Shown here: positions 1 through 8,056 of the stretch, one piece after another
Numbering within the stretch: position 1 is the first letter of the stretch
How the letters are laid out: each line of letters begins with the position of its first letter
Assembly: GCA_016194585.1 (NCBI GenBank)
Contig: JACQBG010000024.1
Coordinates: 1 to 64,000 of the forward strand
DNA from: Gemmatimonadota bacterium
Lineage (GTDB): Bacteria; Gemmatimonadota; Gemmatimonadetes; Gemmatimonadales; Gemmatimonadaceae
Reading direction: 5' to 3'
DNA: 64,000 bases
Position numbers and translations under genes: made by a program
Notes under the pieces: generated by a model
What the model was told of the DNA's origin: nothing
The model's database searches: none
What the model saw: the letters and a program-made list of their open reading frames with translations, nothing else

Positions 1-295
1 CGCCGTCGGGGCCGCGCACGATGCAGGGGTCGCGCATGAGCGCGGCGCGGGTGTCCCACTCCTGCCAACCGCTGCCGGCGCCCTGCACGGCCGGGGTGAC
101 GACGGAGCGGCCGCCGTTCAGCGGGAGCCAGGTGACGCCGTCCTTGCTCCACGCGAGGTGCAGGCCGTCGTCGCCGTTGCGGACGAAGTACGAGAAGAGG
201 AACGCCGGCGGTTCGGCGGGCGCGGCGGCCGGCCGCGGCGGTGCGCATGCCACCGCGCCGGCGACGGCCATCCAGAGGACGATCCGGGCACGCAT
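1..295 (-). CDS. GH43-like exported lipoprotein (N-terminal part, runs off left edge)
   Basis: Only the first 98 or so codons are present; the gene continues past base 1. The protein opens with a short hydrophobic signal ending in the lipobox-like AVAC (Cys17), so it is probably a lipoprotein. It continues with FLFSYFVRNGDDGLHLAWS, a turn rich in Gly and Trp, and MRDPCIVRGPDG, which is the pattern of the first blade of family 43 glycoside hydrolases (five-bladed beta-propeller; Asp of RDP is typically the catalytic base). The likely role is hydrolysis of an arabinose- or xylose-containing polysaccharide outside the cytoplasm. It starts 3 nt after the stop of the upstream hydrolase gene, so the two probably form an operon. 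The family call is by motif only and the substrate is unknown. Confidence 0.7.
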   Translation of the reverse strand, partial: MRARIVLWMAVAGAVACAPPRPAAAPAEPPAFLFSYFVRNGDDGLHLAWSKDGVTWLPLNGGRSVVTPAVQGAGSGWQEWDTRAALMRDPCIVRGPDG

Positions 296-298
296 CGT

Positions 299-2116
299 CT
301 AGCTCCCCGCCCGCTCCCGCGCCTTGCGGATCACGGCGGCCATCGTGTCACGGTGCGCGGTGAAGGTGTCGTCGACGATGTTCAGCGTCGGGATCGCGTT
401 CGGGTTGAGGTTCAGCGTCTCGTTGTCGAAGCGGCCGAAGCCCGCTTCGTGCACGCCGGTGCTCCCGCGCCCGGGCGCGGGGAGGCTGAGGTGCTGGAAG
501 AAGTGGGCGTGCCGCTGCACATGCGCCCGGGCATACGCGCCGCCTCCCCCGGCATGGAACAGCGGGATGAATTCGAGCAGCGCGTCGTAGTGCATCTCGC
601 CGCAGCAGAGCACCTGCGGATGCTTCGCCCGCAGCTCCCCCACCATCGTGCGCAGCCCTTCGTGCATGTCGCCGCGCGTGTCGTTGATGTGGCCGCCGGC
701 GATGTCGAGGAAGTAGGCATCCACGCCGTACGTGCGGATCATCGCGTCGATGCGCCCGGCGAGGTGGTCGCGCCAGCTCTTCACGCCGACGTTCATGTAG
801 CCCAGCCATCCTTCCTGGTGGCGGTCGTTGTCCCAGTCGACCCAGTCGAGCGGGACTTCGTTGCCGTCGACCTTGTGCGTGAGCGCGTCGGCGATGCGCG
901 CCCAGCCGGGGAGCTTCCGGTTGGCGCTGTTGAGCCCGAACATCGGCATGATCCTGAAGCCCATCGCCTGCCCTTCGGTCACGAGCGTCCGGAAGCCGGC
1001 GTCGCCGCCCATCCGCTCGCTGACGTCGTATCTCGGGTAGTCCCAGTAGTAGCGGCCGTCCCACGCCGAGATGAAAGCAAGTACTTGCTTGCCAGGGATC
1101 TGCGTGTTCACCCAGCGCAGCGTGTCGAGCATCTTCGCGTAATCGTTGAAGATGTAGCCCGTGTAGTGCTGCCCGTGGAGCGTGAGGGCGAGCGCCGTCT
1201 GGTGCAGCCACGCCGGGGCGTCGGCGCGGGTCGCGAAGTCGGGCATCGCGTGCGCCGTGCGCACGAACTCGTAGTGCGGCGCCACCGCCGCCTCGGGGGT
1301 CGCGGCGCGCGTGAGCCGCCACGCGGGCACCTGTACCGTCTTCAGGTCGAGCCACCCCTCCACCTCGTGGATCAGCTCCACGCGGTAGCCCGACTCGCCG
1401 GGCTGGAGATAGATCCGCTTGGTGCGCACCTTGGGGTCGCGCGACGACAGCGACACGCAGTGGCCGTCCGCCCCCTGCACCATCGCGAGCGGCGTCGTGA
1501 GTCCCCACGCCGTGTTGCCGCCGAAGAGGTCGCCGCCGCTGAAGGGGTAGCCGAGCAGCACTTCGTTGTCGTGCAGGTCGGCGAAGTCGCCGCCGGCGAA
1601 GGAGAGCTGGCCGCGCGGCACGTCGCGCACGACGAACGCCACGCTCTTGATCGGCTGCTCCATCTCGACGGTGGCGTCCCACTCGACGCCGTCGCTGAGG
1701 TGGCGCAGCAGGGCGACCAGCCGGCCGGTCGCGCGCTCCTGCCCACCCGCCCACGTGAAGCCCGTGCACTCGATGCGCATCCCGCCGTCGGCGGTGGCGG
1801 TCGCCGTCATCTTCGCCGGGTCGAGCGCGTAGGCGTTCTCGCGGGTGAACACGCGGAAGCCGAACCGGTGTCCCGCGAACGCGACCGACGGCTCGGGGAA
1901 GTCGAAGCTGAATTTGTTGAACGCGCGCCCGCGCGGCGGCACGTACACGTCGCTGTTGCAGGTGAGCGGGAGGATGTCGGCGGCGGTGCCATCGGCGTGG
2001 TGCGCCGCCGTTCCGGCGCCACGCGCGGCGGCACGGCCGGAGGCCGGCAGCGCGGCGCCGGCGCCGGCGGCGCCGACGATCGTCAGCCAGTCACGGCGGG
2101 AAAACGAGTCGGACAC
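299..2116 (-). CDS. Tat-exported TIM-barrel glycoside hydrolase-like protein (DUF6259-like)
   Basis: A 605-residue protein starting at a GTG that gives MSDSFSRRDWLTIVGAAGAG, a twin-arginine signal (SRRDWL) followed by a hydrophobic stretch, so it is exported folded. The first third looks like a beta-sandwich; from about residue 280 a TIM-barrel-like region follows (HGQHYTGYIFNDYAKML, ISAWDGRYYWDYPRYD, YFLDIAGGHINDTRGD, VLCCGEMHYDALLEF). Acidic residues at strand ends (the Asp of FLDIAG and the Glu of CGEMHYD) would be the natural catalytic candidates. This arrangement resembles the uncharacterised DUF6259 group of secreted hydrolases; the match is from memory. The frame stays open far upstream of the chosen start, but that part overlaps the inverted repeat and has no signal peptide. 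It precedes the GH43-like gene by 3 nt. Confidence 0.6.
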   Translation of the reverse strand: MSDSFSRRDWLTIVGAAGAGAALPASGRAAARGAGTAAHHADGTAADILPLTCNSDVYVPPRGRAFNKFSFDFPEPSVAFAGHRFGFRVFTRENAYALDPAKMTATATADGGMRIECTGFTWAGGQERATGRLVALLRHLSDGVEWDATVEMEQPIKSVAFVVRDVPRGQLSFAGGDFADLHDNEVLLGYPFSGGDLFGGNTAWGLTTPLAMVQGADGHCVSLSSRDPKVRTKRIYLQPGESGYRVELIHEVEGWLDLKTVQVPAWRLTRAATPEAAVAPHYEFVRTAHAMPDFATRADAPAWLHQTALALTLHGQHYTGYIFNDYAKMLDTLRWVNTQIPGKQVLAFISAWDGRYYWDYPRYDVSERMGGDAGFRTLVTEGQAMGFRIMPMFGLNSANRKLPGWARIADALTHKVDGNEVPLDWVDWDNDRHQEGWLGYMNVGVKSWRDHLAGRIDAMIRTYGVDAYFLDIAGGHINDTRGDMHEGLRTMVGELRAKHPQVLCCGEMHYDALLEFIPLFHAGGGGAYARAHVQRHAHFFQHLSLPAPGRGSTGVHEAGFGRFDNETLNLNPNAIPTLNIVDDTFTAHRDTMAAVIRKARERAGS

Positions 2117-2195
2117 GTACTCCTCGATGGGTTCGGACGCGTCGAATCTCGTGCCGTGACGAGCGATGCGCCAGAACGGAAGGAACGGCGATTCC

Positions 2196-2321
2196 ACCGC
2201 GGAGGACGCAGAGGACGCAGAGGAGGACGATAGCATGAGGCGGGAACACGCCGGTGGAGCGCCTCCCTCGGCGTCCGCCACGCCCTCTACCTCCCTCTGC
2301 GTCCGCTGCGTCCTCTGCGGT
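2196..2321. repeat. Long imperfect inverted repeat of GGACGCAGAG units in a divergent intergenic region
   Basis: The left arm (2196-2226) is built from GAGGACGCAGAGGACGCAGA. The right arm (2290-2321) is its reverse complement with two mismatches and one extra base. The arms are about 31 bp long and 63 bp apart, enough to form a long hairpin. The region lies between the divergent genes starting at 2116 (minus) and 2383 (plus). Similar purine-rich units reading roughly ACCACAGAG...GACACAGAGG occur as dispersed elements in many environmental bacterial genomes and are often mis-annotated as EDAEDAEE-type proteins. I saw no second copy in this window. Confidence 0.8.
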
Positions 2322-2382
2322 AGATATGTAGTTTCCCAGCACACGCGCCAATCTTCCTCCTCCCCACTCTTCGGCGCTCGCC

Positions 2383-4458
2383 ATGGCTCCGCACCGCCGC
2401 CTCCTCGCCCTCGCGCTCCTCGCCTCCGCCTGCGGTGGTGCATGGCGCCCCGACGATTCCATCGCCGCGGCGCGCACCTTCGACGTCCGCATCCTGCGCG
2501 ACACGTTCGGCGTGCCGCACGTGCGCGGCCACACCGACGCCGACGTCGCGTTCGGCGTCGCGTATGCGCAGGCCGAGGACGACTGGCCGACGCTCGAGCA
2601 GGTGTTCGCCGGCACGCGGGCGCGGGCCGCGGCGCTGGTCGGCAAGGACGGCGCCGGCGTCGACTACGTGATGCACCTCCTCCGCGTCCGCGAGGACATC
2701 GCCGCGAAGGCGCGCACCGACATCGACTCGGCCACGTGGAAGCTCGTCGACGGCTACGCCGCCGGCATCAACTACTACGCCGCCCGGCATCCGGCGGAGG
2801 TCTCGGGCGTCGTGCGCGCCCTCCTGCCGATGACAGGGGCCGATGTCGTCGCGGGCTTCGTCCTCAAGTCGCCCTTCTTCTTCGGCTTCGACGCGGTACT
2901 GAACGCGCTCGTCAACAACACGCCCATCCCGCACGCGTACGAGGAGAAGGGGTCGAACGGGTTCGCCGTCGCCCCACGACGCTCGGGCGACGGCGTGACG
3001 CGGCTGCTCAGCAACTCGCACCAGCCGTGGACGGGCGCCGTCGCCTGGTACGAACTCTCCGTGCACAGCGACGAGGGGCTCGACTTCGCCGGCGCCAACT
3101 TCCCGGGCGCGCCGCTTCCGCTCCTCGGGCACAACGCGACCCTTGGCTGGACCAACACCGTCAACAAGCCCGACCTCGTGGACGTGTACCGCCTGCGGAT
3201 CAATCCGGGGGACAAGGATCAATACTGGTTCGACGGCGCGTGGCACGACCTCGAACGCGAGCGCGTCTGGTTGCACGTGAAGTTCGGCCCCATCACCGTG
3301 CCCGTGCCGCGCATGGTGTACCGCTCGGTGCACGGCCCGGTCATCCGGAACGACTCCGGCACTTTCGCGCTGCGCTACGCCGGCATGGACGACGTGCGCC
3401 CGGTGATGCAGTACTACCGCATCACCAAGGCACGCAGCTACGACGAGTGGCGCGCGGCGATGAAGCTGCAGGCCATCCCGGCGACGAACTTCATCTACGC
3501 CGACTCGACGGGGCGCATCGCGTACGTGTACAACGCGGAGTTCCCGCGCCGCCGGCCGGGCTACGACTGGCGCGGGATCCTCCCGGGCGACACGTCCGCG
3601 ACCCTCTGGAACGGCTACGTCCCCTTCGACTCCATCCCGCAGTACGTGAGCCCCAAGTCGGGCTACCTGTTCAACTCGAACAACACGCCGTTCGTGGCGA
3701 CCTCGCCGTCCGACGCGCTCAAGCCGGCGGACTTCCCCGACTGGATGGGGATCGAGCGCGGCATGACCAACCGCGCGCAGCGCGACGTGGAGCTGCTCGA
3801 CTCGGCGCGCGTGATCTCGCGCGACGTGCTGCTCGCCACGAAGTTCGACGTGTCGTACAGCCGGCGGTCGTGGGTGGGACGTTGGCTCGACGCCGTCGCC
3901 AGGGTGGACCCGCGCGGCGACGCACGGCTGGCCGACGGGCAGCGGCTGCTCGCGACGTGGAACCTGACGATGAGCGACAGCCAGCCGGCGAGCGTGCTCG
4001 GCGCGATGACCATCGGGCCGGCGTCGCGCGCCATCAACTTCGGCGGCGACTTCCCCGACGCACGCGAGACGCTGAAGAGCGCCGTCGACTGGCTGATGGC
4101 GACGCACCAACGGCTCGATCCCCCGATGCACGACGTGATCGTCGACGAGCACGGCGCGACGATCGATCCGGTCGTCGGCGCACCCGACCTGCTGCGCGCC
4201 GTGTACTTCACGCGCGACGCGCACGGCCACCTCGCGGGGAATGCCGGCGACTCGTTCATCATGCTCGTCGAGTGGGGGCGCGACGGCGTGGTGCACTCCC
4301 AGAGCATCCACCAGTTCGGAGCGGCGACGTCGCGCCCCGGATCGAAGCACTACGCCGACCAGATCCCGCTCTTCGTCGCGCGCCGGTGGAAATCCGTGCC
4401 CTTCACGGAGGCAGAGCAGCGCTCGATGCTCGAACGCGAGTATCGCGTGGGGCGCTGA
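2383..4458 (+). CDS. Penicillin acylase family N-terminal nucleophile hydrolase (lipoprotein)
   Basis: A 691-residue secreted Ntn-hydrolase of the penicillin amidase family. The signal peptide ends in a lipobox (ASAC, Cys17). The family opening motif RDTFGVPHVRG is at 39-49 and the A-chain contains FGVAYAQAEDDW. The autoprocessing site is EEKGSNGFAVAP: cleavage after Gly190 would expose Ser191 as the N-terminal nucleophile of the B-chain. Downstream NSHQPW and NATLGWTNT are also typical. Length fits the family (about 700-800 aa). Relatives hydrolyse amide bonds in penicillins, cyclic lipopeptides or acyl-homoserine lactones; the natural substrate here cannot be read from sequence. It stands alone, divergent from the hydrolase gene ending at 2116, with a GC-rich hairpin after its stop. 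Confidence 0.93.
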   Translation: MAPHRRLLALALLASACGGAWRPDDSIAAARTFDVRILRDTFGVPHVRGHTDADVAFGVAYAQAEDDWPTLEQVFAGTRARAAALVGKDGAGVDYVMHLLRVREDIAAKARTDIDSATWKLVDGYAAGINYYAARHPAEVSGVVRALLPMTGADVVAGFVLKSPFFFGFDAVLNALVNNTPIPHAYEEKGSNGFAVAPRRSGDGVTRLLSNSHQPWTGAVAWYELSVHSDEGLDFAGANFPGAPLPLLGHNATLGWTNTVNKPDLVDVYRLRINPGDKDQYWFDGAWHDLERERVWLHVKFGPITVPVPRMVYRSVHGPVIRNDSGTFALRYAGMDDVRPVMQYYRITKARSYDEWRAAMKLQAIPATNFIYADSTGRIAYVYNAEFPRRRPGYDWRGILPGDTSATLWNGYVPFDSIPQYVSPKSGYLFNSNNTPFVATSPSDALKPADFPDWMGIERGMTNRAQRDVELLDSARVISRDVLLATKFDVSYSRRSWVGRWLDAVARVDPRGDARLADGQRLLATWNLTMSDSQPASVLGAMTIGPASRAINFGGDFPDARETLKSAVDWLMATHQRLDPPMHDVIVDEHGATIDPVVGAPDLLRAVYFTRDAHGHLAGNAGDSFIMLVEWGRDGVVHSQSIHQFGAATSRPGSKHYADQIPLFVARRWKSVPFTEAEQRSMLEREYRVGR

Positions 4459-4466
4459 GTGGCGCT

Positions 4467-4507
4467 CCGCCCCTGGGGGGCCTTCGGGCCGAGGCGCCTG
4501 GGGGCGG
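4467..4507 (+). terminator. GC-rich hairpin after the penicillin acylase gene
   Basis: Nested dyad: CCGCCCC (4467-4473) pairs with GGGGCGG (4501-4507), and an inner GGCC-TTCG-GGCC stem with a UUCG-type tetraloop lies at 4479-4490. It begins 9 nt after the stop codon. No T-run follows, so it may act as an mRNA 3' end stabiliser rather than a classical terminator. Confidence 0.4.
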
Positions 4508-4511
4508 GGCG

Positions 4512-4520
4512 TGGTAGATT
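4512..4520 (+). promoter_or_regulatory. Extended -10 promoter element upstream of the LanC-like gene
   Basis: TGG followed by TAGATT matches an extended -10 (TGn plus a TATAAT-like hexamer). It would place the transcription start near 4527, about 20 nt before the chosen start codon. No clear -35 is seen, as is usual for extended -10 promoters. Confidence 0.4.
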
Positions 4521-4547
4521 GCCGCTCAACAGCGCCGGAGGATGCCG

Positions 4548-5990
4548 ATGTGCGTCGACCGTGATGAGAGGCAGCCGGGAGATCGCCGCGACTCGATCGA
4601 TCGACGCTCGCTGTTGCGCGCCGCCGCGGCCTCGGTCGCGCTGAGCGCACTCGGCCCGTCGTGGCTCGCCGCGGCGAGCAGCGCGAGGTCACTCGAGGCC
4701 GACGACCGCTACCTCGACGCCGCGCGCAAGGCGGAGCGCTGGATCGCGCGCGCCGCGATCCGCGACGAGCGCGGGATCACCTGGCCCGCCGACCCGCTCG
4801 ATCCCAAGACGGTGCAGAACAACCTGTACTCCGGCAGTCCGGGCGTGCTCCTGTTCTATCTCGAGCTGCATCGTGCCACGGGGGACGCGGCGCTCCTCGA
4901 GACGGCGCGCGGTGCGGCCGACTACCTCATCGCCACGCTGCCGAATCGCGGCGCCCCGCTCCGCGACGAAGACGCCGGCCTCTACACCGGCATCGCCGGC
5001 GTCGCCTACGCGCTCGCGCTCACCGCCGACGCGACGCGCGACGCGAAGTACGAACGCGCCGTGCGCCACATCGGCACGCTGCTGCGCGAAGGACTGGTAG
5101 CGAAGGGCGCCGGCGCGGCGTGGAACGACTCGAACGACATCATCTCGGGGTCGAGCGGCGTGTTGCTGGCCCTGCTCTGGCTCGAGGGGCGCGACCCGGC
5201 GTGGCGCGATTGGCGCGACGCCGAGCCGCGCGTCGTGCGCGCGCTCGTCGATGCCGGCACGGCCGAGCACGGGGGACTCAAGTGGGGCGCCGGGCCGGCG
5301 CTGCCGCGGCGCTATCCGAACTTCTCGCACGGCACAGCGGGCGTCGGCTACGCCCTCGCGACGTTCGCCGAGCGCGACCCGCGGAGCGAGGTGTCCAAGG
5401 ACGCGCTCGCGGCGGCGCTCGCCGGTGCGACCTATCTCGACGCCATCGCCACGGACATGCCGGACGGCGGCCGGAAGATCTTCCACGACGAGCCGGGGGG
5501 CGAACAGCTCTACTATCTGAGCTGGTGCCATGGACCGGCCGGCACGTCGCGGTTCTATCAGCGACTGGCGTAGGCGACGCGCGACCGGAAGTGGGCGGGC
5601 TACGTTCCGCGATTCGCTCAGGGGATCATCGGCAGCGGCGTGCCCGAAGTGCATCCCGACCGCTCCGGTTACTGGAACAACATCTCGCAGTGCTGTGGCA
5701 ACTGTGGCGTCGCCGAGTTCTTCCTCGCGCTGCATGCCGCGCATGGCGATCCCGAACGTCTCGCGTTCGCGCGCCGCGTGATGGACGACGCGCTCGGCCG
5801 CGCGACCGTGGACGGTGACGGGCTCAAGTGGACGCAGGCGGAGAACCGGGTGAGTCCGCTCGACGTGGTCGCGCAGACGGGACTCATGCAGGGAGCGGCG
5901 GGCGTCGGCCTGGCGCTGCTGCACCTCGACGGCGCCATCCGTGGGCGGGCGCCCCTCGTCGCCCTGCCCGACGCGATCTCGTACGCCTGA
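4548..5990 (+). pseudogene. Exported LanC-like (lanthionine synthetase C family) protein interrupted by an in-frame TAG
   Basis: One continuous reading frame of 481 codons broken by a single TAG at 5571-5573 (codon 342). The N-terminus has a Tat-like signal (DRRSLLRAAAASVALSALG), so the protein would be exported, unusual for a LanC fold. GxxG-type repeats of the alpha-toroid are visible (SGSPGVLLF, TGIAGVAYAL, SGSSGVLLAL, SHGTAGVGYAL). The zinc site is split by the stop: SWCHGPAGT (Cys327) lies before it and SQCCGNCG (Cys382-Cys383) after it. Canonical LanC has CHG at the second site; CCG is the variant known from ProcM-type enzymes. The start at 4548 is preferred over the ATG at 4542 because GGAGG lies 6 nt before it. 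Without readthrough the product ends before the second zinc motif. No RiPP precursor or other lanthipeptide gene is adjacent. A sequencing error or GAG-to-TAG mutation would explain the break. Confidence 0.85.
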
Positions 5991-6015
5991 CGCCGCACGC
6001 CGCCGGGACGCACCG

Positions 6016-6021
6016 TAGATT
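6016..6021 (+). promoter_or_regulatory. -10-like element (TAGATT) upstream of kup
   Basis: TAGATT in the short gap between the LanC-like gene and kup, 39 nt before the kup start. It is the same hexamer as at 4515-4520. No obvious -35. Confidence 0.3.
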
Positions 6022-6059
6022 TTCATCGGAGCAGTTGCCCGTCCCTTCCAATCTGCCGC

Positions 6060-8042
6060 ATGGCCAGCGACGCCGCTTCCACCGTCCCGACCGCCCCGCC
6101 TGACGCGGCACAGATCGCGCCGGCGGAGAGCACGCTGCACGGGCACGTCGAGGCGAATCCCACCGGACGCCGGCTCGGGGTGCTCGCGCTGACGGCGCTC
6201 GGCGTCGTGTACGGGGACATCGGCACGAGTCCGCTCTACGCGTTCCGCGAGTGCTTCAAGCCCGAGTACGGCATCTCGCCGACGCCGCGGCACGTCTACG
6301 GCGTGCTCTCGTTGATCGTGTGGGCGCTCACGATGGTCGTGAGCGTGAAGTACATCGTGTACGTGATGCGGGCCGACAACCGGGGCGAAGGCGGGATCCT
6401 CGCGATGCTGGCGCTGATCGTGAACCAGAACACGACGCGTCACCGTCGCCGGCTGATCCTCATCGCGCTCGGGCTGTTCGGGGCGGCGCTCCTCTATGGC
6501 GACGGCGTGATCACCCCCGCGATCACGGTGCTGGGGGCGATGGAAGGGCTCGAGGTGGTCACGCCGCGCTTCGCGACGCTCGTCATCCCGCTCACGCTCG
6601 CCGTGCTCGTGGGGCTGTTCCTGATGCAGCGCCTCGGCACGGCGCGCATCGGCGCGGCGTTCGGTCCGCTCATGCTCGTCTGGTTCGGCGCGATCGCGCT
6701 GCTCGGCGGCACCGAGATCGTCCGCGCGCCCGGGATCCTCACGGCGGTGAACCCGTGGCACGCCGTGCGCTTCTTCCTCGAAGAGCGCACGGCCGCGTTC
6801 ATCCTGCTCGGCGCGGTGGTGCTCGCGGTGACGGGCGCCGAGGCGCTGTACGCCGACATGGGGCACTTCGGCAAGCGCCCCATCCGCCTCGCCTGGTTCT
6901 GGTTCGTGTTCCCCTGCCTCCTGCTGAACTATTTCGGACAAGGCGCGCTCGTGCTGCGCGATGCGACGGCGGTCGCGAACCCGTTCTACCTGCTCGCGCC
7001 GCGCGCCATGCCGTACCCGATGATCGTCATCGCGACGATCGCGGCGATCATCGCGAGCCAGGCGCTCATCTCGGGCGCGTTCTCGCTCACGCAGCAATGC
7101 GTGCAGCTCGGGTACAGCCCGCGGGTCACGATCATCCACACCTCGGCGCGCGAGGCGGGGCAGATCTACATCCCCGAAGTGAGCCACGCGCTGCTCGTGA
7201 GTTGCCTGCTCGTGGTGCTCTTCTTCAAGACGTCGAGCGCGCTCGGCGCGGCGTACGGCATCGCCGTCACCGGCACGATGGCGATCACGACGCTCCTCTT
7301 CGTGGTCGTCGCCGCGCGCCGGTGGCAGTGGCCGCGCTGGAAGGTGTTCGGGCTGGCCGGCGTCTTCCTCGCGATCGACCTGCTCTTCCTCGGCTCCAAC
7401 GCGCTGAAACTCGGGAACGGCGGCTGGGTGCCGCTCGTGGTCGCCATCTCGCTCTTCCTGATGATGACCACCTGGAAGCGCGGTCGCGAGATCCTGCGCG
7501 AGCGCCTGAAGGACATCGCGATGCCGCTCGACGAGTTCCTCGCCACGCTGAGCACGAGTTCGATCCCACGCGTGCCGGGGACGGCGGTGTTCATGACGTC
7601 GGAGCCGAAAGGCGCGCCGGTGGTGCTCCTGCACCACCTCAAGCACAACAAGGTGCTGCACCAGCGGGTGATCCTCATGTCGATCCAGACCGAGGACGTC
7701 CCCGAGGTCGCCGCCGCGTCGCGCGTGTCGGTGGAGCGGCTGCCGCATGACTTCGTGCGCGTCATCGCGCGCTACGGATTCATGGAGTCGCCGAACGTGA
7801 AGGACATCCTGCAGCAGCTCGCCCGAGCGGGCATCCGCACGCGAGCGCTCGACACGAGTTACTACCTGGGCCGCGAGCAGCTCATCCCGCTCCCCGGCCC
7901 GTGGAAGGAAGGCGGCATGACCATGAACATCTGGCGCAAACGACTGTTCGCCGTCATGTCCAAGAACGCGCGCTCGGCCGCCGAATTCTTCCGGCTTCCG
8001 CCGAACCGCGTCGTCGAACTGGGCACGCAGATCGAGTTCTGA
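6060..8042 (+). CDS. kup: Kup-family low-affinity potassium uptake protein
   Basis: A 660-residue inner-membrane K+/H+ symporter of the KUP/HAK/KT family. After a 38-residue hydrophilic N-terminus comes the family signature VVYGDIGTSPLYAFRE, then KYIVYVMRADNRGEGGILAM. About a dozen hydrophobic segments run to residue 490 or so, including GAALLYGDGVITPAITVLGA and GAEALYADMGHFGKRPIRLA. A cytoplasmic C-terminal domain (FMTSEPKGAPVVLLHHLKHN and PNVKDILQQLARAG) completes it. Length and order are typical of full-length Kup. The next gene (MgtC/DUF4010) starts 14 nt downstream with its own GGAG, so the two ion-related membrane proteins are probably co-transcribed. Confidence 0.97.
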   Translation: MASDAASTVPTAPPDAAQIAPAESTLHGHVEANPTGRRLGVLALTALGVVYGDIGTSPLYAFRECFKPEYGISPTPRHVYGVLSLIVWALTMVVSVKYIVYVMRADNRGEGGILAMLALIVNQNTTRHRRRLILIALGLFGAALLYGDGVITPAITVLGAMEGLEVVTPRFATLVIPLTLAVLVGLFLMQRLGTARIGAAFGPLMLVWFGAIALLGGTEIVRAPGILTAVNPWHAVRFFLEERTAAFILLGAVVLAVTGAEALYADMGHFGKRPIRLAWFWFVFPCLLLNYFGQGALVLRDATAVANPFYLLAPRAMPYPMIVIATIAAIIASQALISGAFSLTQQCVQLGYSPRVTIIHTSAREAGQIYIPEVSHALLVSCLLVVLFFKTSSALGAAYGIAVTGTMAITTLLFVVVAARRWQWPRWKVFGLAGVFLAIDLLFLGSNALKLGNGGWVPLVVAISLFLMMTTWKRGREILRERLKDIAMPLDEFLATLSTSSIPRVPGTAVFMTSEPKGAPVVLLHHLKHNKVLHQRVILMSIQTEDVPEVAAASRVSVERLPHDFVRVIARYGFMESPNVKDILQQLARAGIRTRALDTSYYLGREQLIPLPGPWKEGGMTMNIWRKRLFAVMSKNARSAAEFFRLPPNRVVELGTQIEF

Positions 8043-8056
8043 ACGGAGCGCACGGC

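Noticed and set aside
158-2233. Long plus-strand open frame opposite the hydrolase gene
   Set aside because: It mirrors the minus-strand gene with its clear Tat signal; long antisense frames are expected in DNA of this GC content and the translation is Arg/Val/Ala low-complexity.
2197-2236. AEDAEDAEED peptide from the repeat
   Set aside because: Reading through the purine-rich repeat yields this common false protein; it is a DNA repeat, not a coding region.
4548-8042. Lanthipeptide (RiPP) biosynthetic cluster
   Set aside because: Apart from the LanC-like protein there is no precursor peptide, dehydratase, protease or lanthipeptide transporter; the neighbours are unrelated.
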